64,000 nt of DNA from Streptosporangiaceae bacterium (GCA_025934375.1 JAICYD010000001.1:124001-188000), one strand, 5' to 3'. Positions 49,102 through 58,575 are shown, counted from the stretch's first letter. Notes: generated by a model not told the origin, from the sequence alone. Made by a program: numbers and translations.

Positions 49102-49389
49102 ATGCACGGGTACACGCAGGACAAGGAGCGATACCTCCAGCGGTTGCGACGGATCGAGGGCCAGGTCCGCGGCCTGCAGAAGATGATCGAGGACGACAAG
49201 TACTGCATCGACATACTGACGCAGGTATCCGCCGCGACCAAGGCCCTGCAGTCGGTGGCGCTTGGCCTGCTTGAGGATCACCTGGGGCACTGCGTCGCCC
49301 AGGCGACAGCGGAAGGCGGCGACGTGGCGGCCGAGAAGGTTCGCGAGGCCTCGGAGGCGATCGCCCGCCTCGTGCGATCTAGCGGCTGA
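49102..49389 (+). CDS. csoR: Copper-sensing repressor CsoR
   Basis: 95 residues from ATG 49102, all-helical DUF156 family: MHGYTQDKERYLQRLRRIEG and QVRGLQKMIEDDKYCIDILT. The Cu(I) ligands Cys35, His60 and Cys64 are in DKYCIDIL and LLEDHLGHCVA, matching the Cys-His-Cys triad of Mycobacterium CsoR, which sets it apart from formaldehyde or nickel sensors of the same family. First gene of the copper operon with its operator upstream. Confidence 0.94.
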   Translation: MHGYTQDKERYLQRLRRIEGQVRGLQKMIEDDKYCIDILTQVSAATKALQSVALGLLEDHLGHCVAQATAEGGDVAAEKVREASEAIARLVRSSG

Positions 49390-49459
49390 CCATGCCCGGC
49401 GGCCAGGGAAAGCCGCGCGGGCGGCGAACTTGCCTGACGATGACAACTGGAGTTGCGCG

Positions 49460-49702
49460 ATGATTTCCACCATCTACCACGTGACCGGCATGACCTGCGC
49501 GCACTGCTCGCGCGCGGTCAGCGCCGAGCTGGGCGCCCTGGACGGTGTCGCCGGGGTGACGGTGGACCTTGTGCCGGGCGGCGCGTCCGCCGTCACCGTG
49601 GAAAGCAACGCCCCGCTCAGCGATGGGGCAGTCGCGGCGGCGCTGGGCGAGGCAGGCGACTACCGGCTCGCCTCGCCCGGCGCGGTGCGCCTGCTCCCGT
49701 AA
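49460..49702 (+). CDS. copZ: Copper chaperone CopZ (HMA domain)
   Basis: 80 residues from ATG 49460. A single heavy-metal-associated domain with the Cu(I) site GMTCAHCSRAVSAELGAL (Cys13, Cys16) and ferredoxin-like strands after it. It delivers copper to CopA, encoded directly downstream. His between the two Cys is typical of CopZ. Confidence 0.92.
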   Translation: MISTIYHVTGMTCAHCSRAVSAELGALDGVAGVTVDLVPGGASAVTVESNAPLSDGAVAAALGEAGDYRLASPGAVRLLP

Positions 49703-49720
49703 GCCCGGGGAGGGGTGATC

Positions 49721-51910
49721 ATGAGCGCGACAGAGCTGGCCATCGGCGGGATGACCTGCGCCTCGTGCGCCACGCGGATCGAGAAGAAGCTGAACAAGCT
49801 CGACGGCGTCACCGCGACCGTCAACCTCGCCACCGAGACCGCGCGAGTCGACTTCCCGTCCGCGATTACCATCGAGGACCTCATCACGGTCGTCGAGCAG
49901 GCCGGGTACACCGCGGCCGTTCCCGCCCCGGGTTCCGAAGCGGCGCACTCAGGGACACTGCCCGCTGATACCGGCCCCCGGCGCCGTCTGCTCGTCATCC
50001 TCGCCCTCGCCATCCCGGTCATCGTGGTCTCCATGCTGCCGCCGCTGCGGTTCCCCGGCTGGGCGTGGGTGGCGCTGGCACTGGCGACGCCCGTGGTGAC
50101 CTGGGGCGCCTGGCCCTTCCACCGGGCGGCCGCCATCAACGTCCGGCACGGCGCCGCGACCATGGACACCCTGGTCAGCGTGGGAGTCACCGCTGCCTAC
50201 CTCTGGTCGCTGTACGCGCTGGCGCGGGGGAGCGGGGACACCTACCTGGAGGTCGCTTCCGGGGTCACCGCGCTCATCCTGCTCGGCCGCTACTTCGAGG
50301 GGCGGTCCCGGCGGCGGTCCGGGGACGCGCTGCGGGCACTGCTGGCCCTCGCCGCCAAGGACGCCTCCGTGCTCAGGGACGGCAACGAGACCCGGGTACC
50401 CGTGAGCCAGCTCGCCGTCGGCGACGTGATCGTCGTCCGGCCCGGGGAGAAGATAGCGGCCGACGGGATAGTCAGCGGGGGCCGTTCGGCCATCGATGCC
50501 TCGATGCTGACCGGTGAGCCGCTGCCCGTCGAGGTATCGGCTGGCGATCCCGTCACCGGCGGGTGCGTGAACACCAGCGGGTCGCTCCGGGTGGGGGTGA
50601 CCAGGGTCGGGGCGGACACCCAGCTGGCGCAGATAGCGCGGCTGGTCACCCAGGCGCAGGCCGGGAAGGCGGCCGTGCAGCGGCTCGCCGACCGGGTGTC
50701 GGCGGTGTTCGTCCCCGTCGTGATCGGCATCGCCCTGGTGACGCTCATCGCCTGGCTGGCGGCCGGGCAGCCGGCCGCCAGCGCGTTCACCGCCGCGGTG
50801 GCGGTGCTCATCATCGCCTGCCCGTGCGCGATGGGCCTCGCCACGCCGACGGCGCTGCTGGTCGGCACCGGGCGCGGCGCGCAGCTGGGCATCTTGATCA
50901 AGGGCCCGGAAGTCCTGGAGTCCACCCGCCGGGTCGACACCGTGGTGCTGGACAAGACGGGGACGGTGACCACCGGCCGGATGGCCCTCACCGGCGTGCT
51001 GACCGCCCCCGGCCAGGACGCCACCGAGTTGCTCACGCTGGCCGGGGCGGTCGAGGATGCCTCCGAGCATCCCATCGCGGCGGCGATCGCCGCCGGGGCG
51101 CGCGCCCGGCTCGGCGACGCGACGCCGTTGCCCGCCGTCAGCGACTTCGCGAACCACCAGGGACATGGCGTCAGCGGCCTGGCCGCCGGGCACGCGGTAG
51201 CGCTCGGGCGCGCCAGCTGGCTGGCAGACGAGTGGGCGCTGACAGTCCCTCGCGAGCTCGCCGGGGGCGCGGCGCGGGCCGAGGCCAGCGGGCAGACCGT
51301 CGTCATCGTTGGCTGGGACGGCGCGGTGCGCGGTGCCTTCACCGTCGCCGACACGGTCAAGACCACTTCCAGGGAGGCCATCGAGAAGCTCCGCGCGTTG
51401 GGCTTGCGCCCGGTGTTGCTGACCGGGGACAACGAGCGCGCCGCGCACGCGGTCGCCGGACAGGTCGGCATCGGCGCCCGCGACGTGATCGCCGGGGTCC
51501 TCCCGGCCGGCAAGGTCGACGTGATCAAGGCCCTGCAAGACGAGGGCCGGGTCGTCGCGATGGCCGGTGACGGCGTCAACGACGCCGCCGCGCTCGCCCA
51601 GGCGGACCTGGGCCTGGCGATGGGCACCGGGACGGACGCGGCCATCGAGGCCAGCGACCTCACGCTGGTCCGCGGTGACCTGCTCGCCGTGCCCGACGCG
51701 ATCGAACTTTCCCGGCGGACCCTGGCGACGGTCAAGGGGAACCTGTACTGGGCGTTCGGCTACAACGTCGCCGCCATCCCGCTGGCCGCGCTCGGCCTGC
51801 TGAACCCGATGATCGCCGCGGCCGCCATGGCCTTCAGCTCGATATTCGTCGTCAGTAACAGCCTGCGGCTGCGTCGCTTCCAGCCGGCGTACAGGCCGTT
51901 CCAGGGTTAA
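49721..51910 (+). CDS. copA: Cu(I)-exporting P-type ATPase
   Basis: About 729 residues from ATG 49721, with GGGAGGGG upstream (GTG 49715 is an alternative). One N-terminal HMA domain (MTCASC at residues 11-16), eight membrane segments, [10 protein letters not shown] as the TGE motif, the membrane CPC in [17 protein letters not shown], phosphorylation site DKTGT, and the hinge [20 protein letters not shown]. The HP motif SEHPIAAAI and late N/YN/M pattern ([29 protein letters not shown]) are those of Cu(I) pumps. It detoxifies copper under CsoR control. Confidence 0.95.
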   Translation: MSATELAIGGMTCASCATRIEKKLNKLDGVTATVNLATETARVDFPSAITIEDLITVVEQAGYTAAVPAPGSEAAHSGTLPADTGPRRRLLVILALAIPVIVVSMLPPLRFPGWAWVALALATPVVTWGAWPFHRAAAINVRHGAATMDTLVSVGVTAAYLWSLYALARGSGDTYLEVASGVTALILLGRYFEGRSRRRSGDALRALLALAAKDASVLRDGNETRVPVSQLAVGDVIVVRPGEKIAADGIVSGGRSAIDASMLTGEPLPVEVSAGDPVTGGCVNTSGSLRVGVTRVGADTQLAQIARLVTQAQAGKAAVQRLADRVSAVFVPVVIGIALVTLIAWLAAGQPAASAFTAAVAVLIIACPCAMGLATPTALLVGTGRGAQLGILIKGPEVLESTRRVDTVVLDKTGTVTTGRMALTGVLTAPGQDATELLTLAGAVEDASEHPIAAAIAAGARARLGDATPLPAVSDFANHQGHGVSGLAAGHAVALGRASWLADEWALTVPRELAGGAARAEASGQTVVIVGWDGAVRGAFTVADTVKTTSREAIEKLRALGLRPVLLTGDNERAAHAVAGQVGIGARDVIAGVLPAGKVDVIKALQDEGRVVAMAGDGVNDAAALAQADLGLAMGTGTDAAIEASDLTLVRGDLLAVPDAIELSRRTLATVKGNLYWAFGYNVAAIPLAALGLLNPMIAAAAMAFSSIFVVSNSLRLRRFQPAYRPFQG

Positions 51911-51960
51911 CCACGTAGCCTGGAACGCGAGGAGGATAGCCGCTCGGGGAGGGAGGCGTC

Positions 51961-52287
51961 ATGGCGTGGTTCCTGGTCATCGTCGCGGGCATCTTCGAGA
52001 CGGGATTCGCGATCCTGCTCAAGCAGAGCCATGGCATCACCCGCATCCTGCCCACGGCCGGCTTCGCCGCGTGCGCGCTCATCAGCTTCGCGCTGCTCAG
52101 CCAGGGACTGAAGCACCTGGAGGTCGGGCCGGCCTACGCGGTGTGGACCGGCATCGGCGCGGCCGGCACCGCGCTCCTGGGCATGATCGCCCTTGGCGAG
52201 TCGATCACCCCGGTGAAGATCGGCTCGATCATCTTGATCCTCATCGGCGTCATCGGCCTTCAGCTATCCGGCGTGACTCCGCCGTAA
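51961..52287 (+). CDS. sugE: SMR-family transporter (SugE/Gdx-like)
   Basis: 108 residues, four membrane segments. The essential Glu is in AGIFETGFAILLKQSHG, and GPAYAVWTGIGAAGTALLGM with LGESITPVKIGSI matches the SugE/Gdx subgroup, which exports guanidinium, better than the EmrE drug pumps. The usual Trp after the Glu (EVVWA in SugE) is Phe here. No guanidine riboswitch is visible upstream; a GGGAGGGAGG precedes the ATG. A single gene, so an antiparallel homodimer is expected. Confidence 0.88.
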   Translation: MAWFLVIVAGIFETGFAILLKQSHGITRILPTAGFAACALISFALLSQGLKHLEVGPAYAVWTGIGAAGTALLGMIALGESITPVKIGSIILILIGVIGLQLSGVTPP

Positions 52288-52442
52288 TGACACACGGTGC
52301 GTGGGCGCGCTTCCTCGTCGGGAACGTCGCCATCGGGGTCGGCTACTGGCTGCTCGCCGAGCTTGGCAGTGTCGTCTTGTTCCCACTCCCTGGCAGGCAC
52401 CCGGGTCGATATGGTTGCGCCCTGGTGATTTGTGCGAGATAA
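52287..52442 (+). CDS. Small frame, possible truncated membrane sensor
   Basis: 51 residues, starting on the last base of the sugE stop codon (TAATG). RFLVGNVAIGVGYWLLAELG resembles the first helix of MASE1-type integral membrane sensors, but the frame ends soon after, so it would be a broken remnant. The overlap with sugE suggests it is at least translated. The similarity is short and uncertain. Confidence 0.4.
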   Translation: MTHGAWARFLVGNVAIGVGYWLLAELGSVVLFPLPGRHPGRYGCALVICAR

Positions 52443-52512
52443 CTGAATTGCGCCGCCCGGCCTGACCGGGCGGTCGGGACGGTGGGAAATAAATAAACAA
52501 AGGGGGCGCGCG

Positions 52513-54072
52513 ATGCGGCGTGTGTCCAAGTTCCTCATTACGGCGTCCAGCGCGCTGCTGGTAACGCCACTAATCATCGCCGCGCAGGCGCTCCCCGCGA
52601 GTGCCGCGACCGGGAGGTTGCTCGTTGACACCTTCGGGCGCACCGGCGTCGCGCGCTCGTCGCAGGTCATCGCGTGGAATATCGGCCAGCAAGCCCAGTT
52701 CCAGGGGACCTCAGGGCATGCGTTCAGCGTTCCCGACGGCCAGTACGCGGTGCTGGCCGGGATCGAAGATGACAGCCAGACGGAGACCCTCGCCGAGGCG
52801 CTCGTCACCGTGAGCGGCACCGGGACGACCACGGCGGACCTCGACGCCCGCCAGGGCAAGCAGGTCAAGGTGACGCTGGACGGCAAGCCGGTCACTGACT
52901 TCGTCGACGCCCGCATCTGCGCCGGGCCCATCTCGCAGGTGGAGGGGTTCGAGTCCGGCGGCGCGCTGTACATCGTCCCCAACTCCTCGCACCTGTTCAG
53001 TTCCAGCTACCTGGCCCAGACGCAAGGGGCGGTCGTCGCCGGGAAGGCGACCACGGGCATTCCGGGCAGCCTCGGTGGCTCATGGACCTCCTCCCAGCTG
53101 GCCAAGGTGACCCTGGTCGTCCGCAGCGGCGAGCAGATTGCATACGACACGTCTTTCGCGCTCCAGGCGCAGGGGGCGAACAACGTAGTCGACTGCCGGA
53201 GCGACCTGGCCGGAACGGTCGCCCACGGCCCGGCGCCGTACCGGGCTACTACCCTGGTGTCTGCGGGCACCTGGGGCGTGCGCACGGACGACAGCGCCGC
53301 GATCGGCGGCCAGGGCTTCGACGTCGGCGGGTATTTCGTCAATCACGCGTTCGCCGCCGGCCATTCATACGGCTACACCTATTACTTGGCCGCCTGGGCG
53401 CCAGTGACGTCACTCGCCGAGCTTCGCCCGAGCGGCATCTCCTACGGGGAGCCGCTATTCGCCGGCCCCGATGGCAACGGGTCCCAGGCCGCGGAGAAGT
53501 ACTCATTCCGGCTCAGCGTCAACGGCCACCTGATCGCCACCAAGAACACGACCAACTTCGGCACCTCCCTTCAGGGCTACTTCATCAGCACCCGGACGGC
53601 GGGCTGGTACACCCTCACCGATGACGTCACGCGCTACCGCCCGGGCCTGGACTTCACCAAGGGCACCCTGTCGCCCCGGGTCACGTTCGCCTTCCACTTC
53701 TTCGCCAACCCGGCCGTGATCACGGCGAGGGACTTCCCGCTCATCGCCGGGTTCGGCGTCCGCTTCGTGCCGAGGGGGCTGACCCCGACGAACAGCGCCG
53801 CCCCAACTAGCCAGACGACGGTCGCCATCACGCCGTTCCGCCCGGCCAGCCAGGACGGCCCGTCGCCCGCGGACTCGGTTACCAGGGTCCAGGTGTGGTC
53901 CTCGGCCGACGGCGCTCACTGGACGGCGCTCGCCGTCACCCATTCCGCCAGCGGTTACTCCGTCGCGGTGCGCAACCCGGCCTCCGGGTTCGTCTCGCTG
54001 CGCGCCACCGTCACCGGCAGCCACGGTGACACCTCGACGCAGACCATCTACCGCGCCTACGCGATCTCCTGA
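52513..54072 (+). CDS. Large secreted protein of unknown function
   Basis: 519 residues. A signal peptide (FLITASSALLVTPLIIAAQA, cleavage near LPASA|ATG) leads into several beta-rich domains with one internal Cys pair (ARICAGPIS; NVVDCRSDL). The ending, VTRVQVWSSADGAHWTALAV and then FVSLRATVTGSHGDTSTQTI with YRAYAI, matches the C-terminal module found after the catalytic domain of many actinobacterial secreted subtilisin-like proteases, but no Asp-His-Ser catalytic motifs are present. So it looks like a protease-associated or structural exoprotein. The gene stands alone with its own ribosome site. Confidence 0.75.
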   Translation: MRRVSKFLITASSALLVTPLIIAAQALPASAATGRLLVDTFGRTGVARSSQVIAWNIGQQAQFQGTSGHAFSVPDGQYAVLAGIEDDSQTETLAEALVTVSGTGTTTADLDARQGKQVKVTLDGKPVTDFVDARICAGPISQVEGFESGGALYIVPNSSHLFSSSYLAQTQGAVVAGKATTGIPGSLGGSWTSSQLAKVTLVVRSGEQIAYDTSFALQAQGANNVVDCRSDLAGTVAHGPAPYRATTLVSAGTWGVRTDDSAAIGGQGFDVGGYFVNHAFAAGHSYGYTYYLAAWAPVTSLAELRPSGISYGEPLFAGPDGNGSQAAEKYSFRLSVNGHLIATKNTTNFGTSLQGYFISTRTAGWYTLTDDVTRYRPGLDFTKGTLSPRVTFAFHFFANPAVITARDFPLIAGFGVRFVPRGLTPTNSAAPTSQTTVAITPFRPASQDGPSPADSVTRVQVWSSADGAHWTALAVTHSASGYSVAVRNPASGFVSLRATVTGSHGDTSTQTIYRAYAIS

Positions 54073-54124
54073 CGCCCGCACCCGCCCCGCCGGACGCGCC
54101 CGGCGGGGCCTACAATCAGGCGTC

Positions 54125-55507
54125 ATGCCGAGTGCGCGCACCGTCACGCTGACTGGATGGGGCCGGATCGCCCCGTCGACCGCGACCCTGGCCGAGCCAC
54201 CCACCGCGCAAGCCGCCGCGGACCTGCTGAGCAGTGCGGGCCAGGGCAGTGCGGGCCAGGGCAGTGCGGGTAAGGGCGCGATGATCGCCCGCGGGCTCGG
54301 CCGCAGCTACAACAACGCGGCCCAGTCGGCCGGCGGGACCGTCATCTCGACGGCGCGGCTGAACCGCATCCTGCGCCTTGACCCGGAAACGGGCGTCGTC
54401 ACCGCGCAAGCCGGCGTCAGCCTGGAAGACCTCATGGTCGCGGGCCTGCCGCACGGCTGGTTCGTCCCCGTCTCGCCGGGCACCCGGAAGGTGAGCGTCG
54501 GCGGGGCGCTCGCCGCCGACGTGCACGGCAAGAACCACCACGTAGCGGGCAGCTTCGCCAGCCACGTGACCGGATTCGACCTGATCACCCCCGGCGGCGA
54601 GCTTCACGCGGTCACGCCGGGGGCCGACCCGGCGCTCTTCTGGGCGACCGCCGGCGGCATGGGCCTGACCGGGTTCATCACACAGGCGACGATCCAGCTC
54701 AAGCGGGTCGCGACCGCGCAGGTCAAGGTGGACACCGTCCGCACCGCCGACATCGACGAGACGATGGCCATCCTCGCCGAGCACGACAAGACCTACGGCT
54801 ACACCGTCGCCTGGTCGGACAGCACCGCGCGCGGGAAGGCCCTGGGCCGCTCGGTCATCACCAGCGGGGATTTCGCGTCTCCAGGCGACCTCCCGGCCGG
54901 CCGGCGCCCGTTCGCCTTCGACCCCCGCGCCCGCCTCGCCGTGCCCGGGATCTTCCCGCCCGGCCTGCTCAACCGCTACTCCATTACCGCCGCGAACGAG
55001 GTGTGGTACCGCAAGGCGCCGAAGTCCCGGGCCGGCGAGATCCAGTCCATCGGCCAGTTCTTCCATCCCCTCGACGGGGTGCGGAACTGGAACCGCGTCT
55101 ACGGCCCGGGGGGCTTCCGCCAGTACCAGTACGTCATCCCGTTCGGCGCCGAGGACGCCGTCCGCCGGTCTTTCGCCATGGTCAGCGCCGCGCGCGCGCC
55201 CTCGTTCGTGACCGTCCTCAAGCGGTTCGGGGCCGCCGACCCCGGCCCGCTGTCCTTCCCGGCGCCCGGCTGGACGCTGGCGCTGGACTTCCCGGCCCGC
55301 ACTCCCGGCCTCGGGCTGCTGCTGGACGCGCTCGACCACCTCGTCGTCGAGCACGGTGGCCGCGTTTACCTGGCCAAGGACTCCCGCGTGGCAGCGGCGA
55401 CCCTGGAGCAGATGTACCCGCGCCTGGAGGAGTTCCGCAAGATCCGCGCCGAGGTAGACCCGGCCGGCACCCTAGTCTCCGACCTCTCCCGCCGCCTAGG
55501 CCTCTAA
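54125..55507 (+). CDS. dprE1: DprE1-like decaprenylphosphoryl-ribose oxidase
   Basis: 460 residues from ATG 54125, matching mycobacterial DprE1 in length. FAD-binding domain RGLGRSYNNAAQSAGG, then PGTRKVSVGGALAADVHGKN with HH, EVWYRKAPKS, FRQYQYVIPFG and the Lys of YLAKDSR. DprE1 with DprE2 converts decaprenylphosphoryl ribose to the arabinose donor for cell-wall arabinan; no dprE2 is adjacent. In PAPGWTLALDFPA the position of the mycobacterial Cys387 (GWNICVDFP) is Ala. A Gly/Ser/Ala/Gln repeat (SAGQGSAGQGSAGKG) near residue 38 is an insertion. An alditol-oxidase relative is a less likely reading. Confidence 0.88.
   Translation: MPSARTVTLTGWGRIAPSTATLAEPPTAQAAADLLSSAGQGSAGQGSAGKGAMIARGLGRSYNNAAQSAGGTVISTARLNRILRLDPETGVVTAQAGVSLEDLMVAGLPHGWFVPVSPGTRKVSVGGALAADVHGKNHHVAGSFASHVTGFDLITPGGELHAVTPGADPALFWATAGGMGLTGFITQATIQLKRVATAQVKVDTVRTADIDETMAILAEHDKTYGYTVAWSDSTARGKALGRSVITSGDFASPGDLPAGRRPFAFDPRARLAVPGIFPPGLLNRYSITAANEVWYRKAPKSRAGEIQSIGQFFHPLDGVRNWNRVYGPGGFRQYQYVIPFGAEDAVRRSFAMVSAARAPSFVTVLKRFGAADPGPLSFPAPGWTLALDFPARTPGLGLLLDALDHLVVEHGGRVYLAKDSRVAAATLEQMYPRLEEFRKIRAEVDPAGTLVSDLSRRLGL
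54232..54278. repeat. 15-bp tandem repeat inside the dprE1-like gene
   Basis: GGGCAGTGCGGGCCA-type units repeat three times and encode (GSAGQ)n. The insertion lies in an N-terminal loop before the FAD-binding motif, so it should be tolerated. Confidence 0.8.
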
Positions 55508-56377
55508 CGACCCAGGGAGACACAAGCTTCTTCCGGCTTCGTTGGCGGCGCGGACGGCCTTGTTGGCCTGGTCGATAACGGCCTGCACGTCATGCGTCTC
55601 GGGCAGGTCGCTGCCGCCACCGACTCGCGCGACCAGGTCGCGGTGCACGTCGTTGAGGTCGGCGAGGCGCCGCACGGCCTCCTCGCGGCGCTTGGCGGCG
55701 TCCGCCTCCATGACCCGCGAGGCGAACACCTCCAGGTCGTGAACCCGGCGCTCGATGTCCGCGACGGCCAGCGCGTGCGCCTTGCGCTGCGGCTCCAGCA
55801 CGACCGCCACCTCCGGGTCGTCGGTGGCGACGCCGTCGAGGATGTCGCGGTGGCTGCCGCGAAGCCCCGAGACCCGGGCCAGCCGCTCGGCGATATCCCA
55901 CAGGTGGTAGGGCAGCACCGTCGTCACCCGGACCGAGTCAATGAGCTGCTGGCGGACCACGTCCGAGCGAGCCGTCTTGTTGGCCGCGAGCAGCGTCCGC
56001 TGCCAGGCCTGGCGTGCCTCGGCGTCCATGTCCTGCGGCGGGCAGACGTAGCGCCTGTGGTAGATGGCGGCGGCGTTGTCCATCTCATAGTGCTCGCGCA
56101 GGCGAGGGAACAGCGCCCAGGCGACCGTCGCGAAGAACGTCGGCGGGTCTAGCCGCGGCTCCGGGTCGGCGAACGGGATCAGCTCCGGTACGCGCAGTCC
56201 GTACTCGCGGTCGTCCTCGCGCCGGTAAACGGAGACCCGGGCGTGCTTGAACGTGTAGGTCCCGACGGGGACGTCTGGCTGGCGCGGCGCCCGCCGCCGC
56301 TGGTCGGCCTCACTGAGCCACTGCCGCATCTCCTCGGGCACGTCCGGATCGATCACTATCGCGTTGACGCTGAGCAC
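55496..56377 (-). CDS. Conserved-looking protein with coiled coil, unknown function
   Basis: About 293 residues from GTG 56377, which has GGGGGGA nine bases upstream; ATG 56401 is an in-frame alternative. Nothing was recognised by family. The N-terminal part mixes charged and beta-type sequence (VSVYRREDDREYGLRVPELI), the middle is helical (WQRTLLAANKTARSDVVRQQ), and from about residue 200 a coiled coil is likely (KRREEAVRRLADLNDVHRDL). No signal peptide or membrane segment. Its last 12 bases overlap the convergent dprE1-like gene. Not related to its neighbours by any visible motif. Confidence 0.65.
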   Translation of the reverse strand: MLSVNAIVIDPDVPEEMRQWLSEADQRRRAPRQPDVPVGTYTFKHARVSVYRREDDREYGLRVPELIPFADPEPRLDPPTFFATVAWALFPRLREHYEMDNAAAIYHRRYVCPPQDMDAEARQAWQRTLLAANKTARSDVVRQQLIDSVRVTTVLPYHLWDIAERLARVSGLRGSHRDILDGVATDDPEVAVVLEPQRKAHALAVADIERRVHDLEVFASRVMEADAAKRREEAVRRLADLNDVHRDLVARVGGGSDLPETHDVQAVIDQANKAVRAANEAGRSLCLPGSLEA

Positions 56378-56477
56378 GTGACATCCCCCCGTGCCGAGCA
56401 TCTTTCCCCGTTACGGTTGGTGAATAGCCCTGCGTTTACCGTGACAACGAAAGGAATCTTCGTGAGTTTGCAGATCC

Positions 56478-58067
56478 CTACTGAAGGTTTAGGTTGGCAG
56501 CGCCGCCCCGGAGGATGAACTTCTGGATCTTCCCGGTCGCCGTCTTCGGCAATTCGGTTACGAACGTCGCCCCGCGCGGCACCTTGAAGTGCGCGATCTG
56601 GTCCCGCAGGAAGCCCAGGAGCTCCTCCTCCGTCACCGACGCGCCCGGCCGCACCACGACGAACGCGTGCGGCGTCTCTCCCCACTTCTCGCTCGGCAGG
56701 CCGACGATGGCCGCCTCGTCCACGGCCGGGTGGCGCAGCAGCGCGCCTTCGACCTCCACGGAGGAGATGTTCTCCCCGCCGCTGATGATCACGTCCTTGA
56801 TGCGGTCCCGGATCTCCATGTAGCCGTCGGGATGCACGACGGCCGCGTCGCCGGTGCGGAACCACCCGTCGCCCATCGCCTTCTTCGTGGCCTCCGGGTC
56901 GTTGTAATAGCCGTCCATGACCACGTTCCCGCGCACCGTGATCTCACCGAGGGTGACCCCGTCGGCGGGCACCTCATCGCCGTGGTCATCAACGACCCGC
57001 AGTTCCCCGGAGGTCAGCAGTTCCACGCCCTGGCGGGCCTTCACGACTGCCCGCTGCCCGGGCGACAGCCGCGCGTGCTCGGGCAGCGGCGCGCACACCG
57101 AGATGAACGGCGCGGTCTCGGTCAGGCCGTACACCTGAGTGACCTCCCAGCCGAGGTCTCCCTCCAGCCGCTCAATCGTCGCCGCCGCCGGGGGCGCGCC
57201 CGCCGTGATGACCCGCACGCCCGGCGGGACGTCGCCGCGCACCTCGGGGGAGGCGTTGGCGAGCGAGATGCACACTGTCGGCGCCGCGCACAGGCGCCGC
57301 ACGTCCTCGTCCCTGATCAATCCGAATACCGTCGCCGGGTCGACCTTCCGCAGGCAGACGTGCGTCCCCGCGGCCGCGGTCACCGTCCAGGTGAATGTCC
57401 AGCCGTTGGCGTGGAACATCGGCAGCGTCCACAGGTACGCCTCGCCAACCGGGATCGGCAGGTGCAGGAGGGTCCCGATGGTGTTCAGGGCCGCGTTCCG
57501 GTGGGTGATCATCACGCCCTTGGGCCGTGACGTGGTCCCGCTGGTGTAGTTGATCGTCAGCAGGTCCCGTTCGCTGATCTCCGGCCTGGCGAACGCGGGC
57601 GCGGTCGCGGCGATGATCGCCTCGTAGTCCAGCCAGCCCGGGCGGGCCTTCCCGTTCGGCGACGCGCCCTCGAAGGCGACGAAGTGCCGCACGCCGGGCA
57701 TCTGGTCGCGGACGCTATCAACGGCGTCCAGGTAGTCGCCGTGCGCGCACAGCACGGTGGCGCCCGAGTGGTTGACCATGTAGACGAAGTCGTCCGGGGT
57801 CAGCCGGTAGTTCAGCGGGACCAGCACGGCTCCGAGTTGCGGCACCGCGTAGAACGACTCCAGATGGGCGTGCGTATTCGGCGCGATCGTGGCGATCCGG
57901 TCGCCTTGCCGCGTGCCGATCCGCTGCAGCGCTGCCGACCACCGGTCGCACCGGTCAAGGAACTGCTCGTACGTCAGCCGCAGGTCGCCATCGACGACCG
58001 CCGGGCGGTGCCCGTGTAGCCGGCGAGTCCGGCGGGCGAACTCCAAGGGAGACAGCGCTGTTTCCAT
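56478..58067 (-). CDS. AMP-forming acyl-CoA synthetase (FadD-like)
   Basis: 529 residues from ATG 58067 (METALSPLEFARRTRR); the longer upstream frame runs into the MarR gene. ANL-superfamily motifs: TINYTSGTTSRPKGVMITHR, VTQVYGLTETAPFIS, GDGWFRTGDAAVVHPDGYME and IRDRIKDVIISGGENISSVE, with catalytic Lys in KTATGKIQKF. It activates a carboxylic acid, probably a fatty or aromatic acid, via an acyl-adenylate. A MarR regulator lies 58 bases upstream on the same strand. Chain-length preference cannot be told. Confidence 0.92.
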   Translation of the reverse strand: METALSPLEFARRTRRLHGHRPAVVDGDLRLTYEQFLDRCDRWSAALQRIGTRQGDRIATIAPNTHAHLESFYAVPQLGAVLVPLNYRLTPDDFVYMVNHSGATVLCAHGDYLDAVDSVRDQMPGVRHFVAFEGASPNGKARPGWLDYEAIIAATAPAFARPEISERDLLTINYTSGTTSRPKGVMITHRNAALNTIGTLLHLPIPVGEAYLWTLPMFHANGWTFTWTVTAAAGTHVCLRKVDPATVFGLIRDEDVRRLCAAPTVCISLANASPEVRGDVPPGVRVITAGAPPAAATIERLEGDLGWEVTQVYGLTETAPFISVCAPLPEHARLSPGQRAVVKARQGVELLTSGELRVVDDHGDEVPADGVTLGEITVRGNVVMDGYYNDPEATKKAMGDGWFRTGDAAVVHPDGYMEIRDRIKDVIISGGENISSVEVEGALLRHPAVDEAAIVGLPSEKWGETPHAFVVVRPGASVTEEELLGFLRDQIAHFKVPRGATFVTELPKTATGKIQKFILRGGAANLNLQ

Positions 58068-58125
58068 ACACGCTGATCCTGCCAGCCGCGCATCATGCTG
58101 AATAGCCCTGGGAACACCGGCCGCG

Positions 58126-58575
58126 CTAGCGGGGGCCTGGCCGGTACCCCCCAGAGAGGTTGCCATGGCAGATGTTCAGCGCGGCCCGGAAGCCGACCAC
58201 CTCCGCGTCGGACAGTCCCGCGATCATGCCTTGCTCCAGGGCCTGGACCGCATCGCGGTAGCGATCCAGCAGGGCGCGGCCGTCGGCGGTCAGCGAGACG
58301 ACCAGGCGGCGGCGGTCGGCGCTGTCGCGGTGCCGCTCGATCAGCCCGCGAACCTCCAGGGTGGCGATCATGTCGGCCATCGACTGGGCGGTGACGAAGG
58401 AGTTGCGGGCGAGCTGGGCCGAGGACATGTTGTCGTGCCGTTCCAGCACGGTCAGCGCCGTGTACTGAAGGGCGGTCAGCCCGACCGGCCGGAAAAGGTC
58501 ATCCAGGCGCGCCCGGATAGCCAGCTCTACCTGCTTGACGAGGTAGAGCAGCAGCGGAGACGCGGACCCGGGCAC
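58126..58575 (-). CDS. MarR-family regulator of the acyl-CoA synthetase gene
   Basis: 149 residues. MarR helix-turn-helix SAQLARNSFVTAQSMADMIA and wing RHRDSADRRRLVVSLTADGR. It is directly upstream of the acyl-CoA synthetase gene on the same strand and probably controls it, as MarR proteins do in catabolic operons. Confidence 0.9.
   Translation of the reverse strand: MPGSASPLLLYLVKQVELAIRARLDDLFRPVGLTALQYTALTVLERHDNMSSAQLARNSFVTAQSMADMIATLEVRGLIERHRDSADRRRLVVSLTADGRALLDRYRDAVQALEQGMIAGLSDAEVVGFRAALNICHGNLSGGYRPGPR

Noticed and set aside
49949..51735. Two long minus-strand frames across copA
   Set aside because: Shadows of the copper ATPase; no recognisable domain.
51911..51960. Guanidine riboswitch before the SMR gene
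   Set aside because: The 50-base gap is too short and shows none of the conserved guanidine-riboswitch cores.
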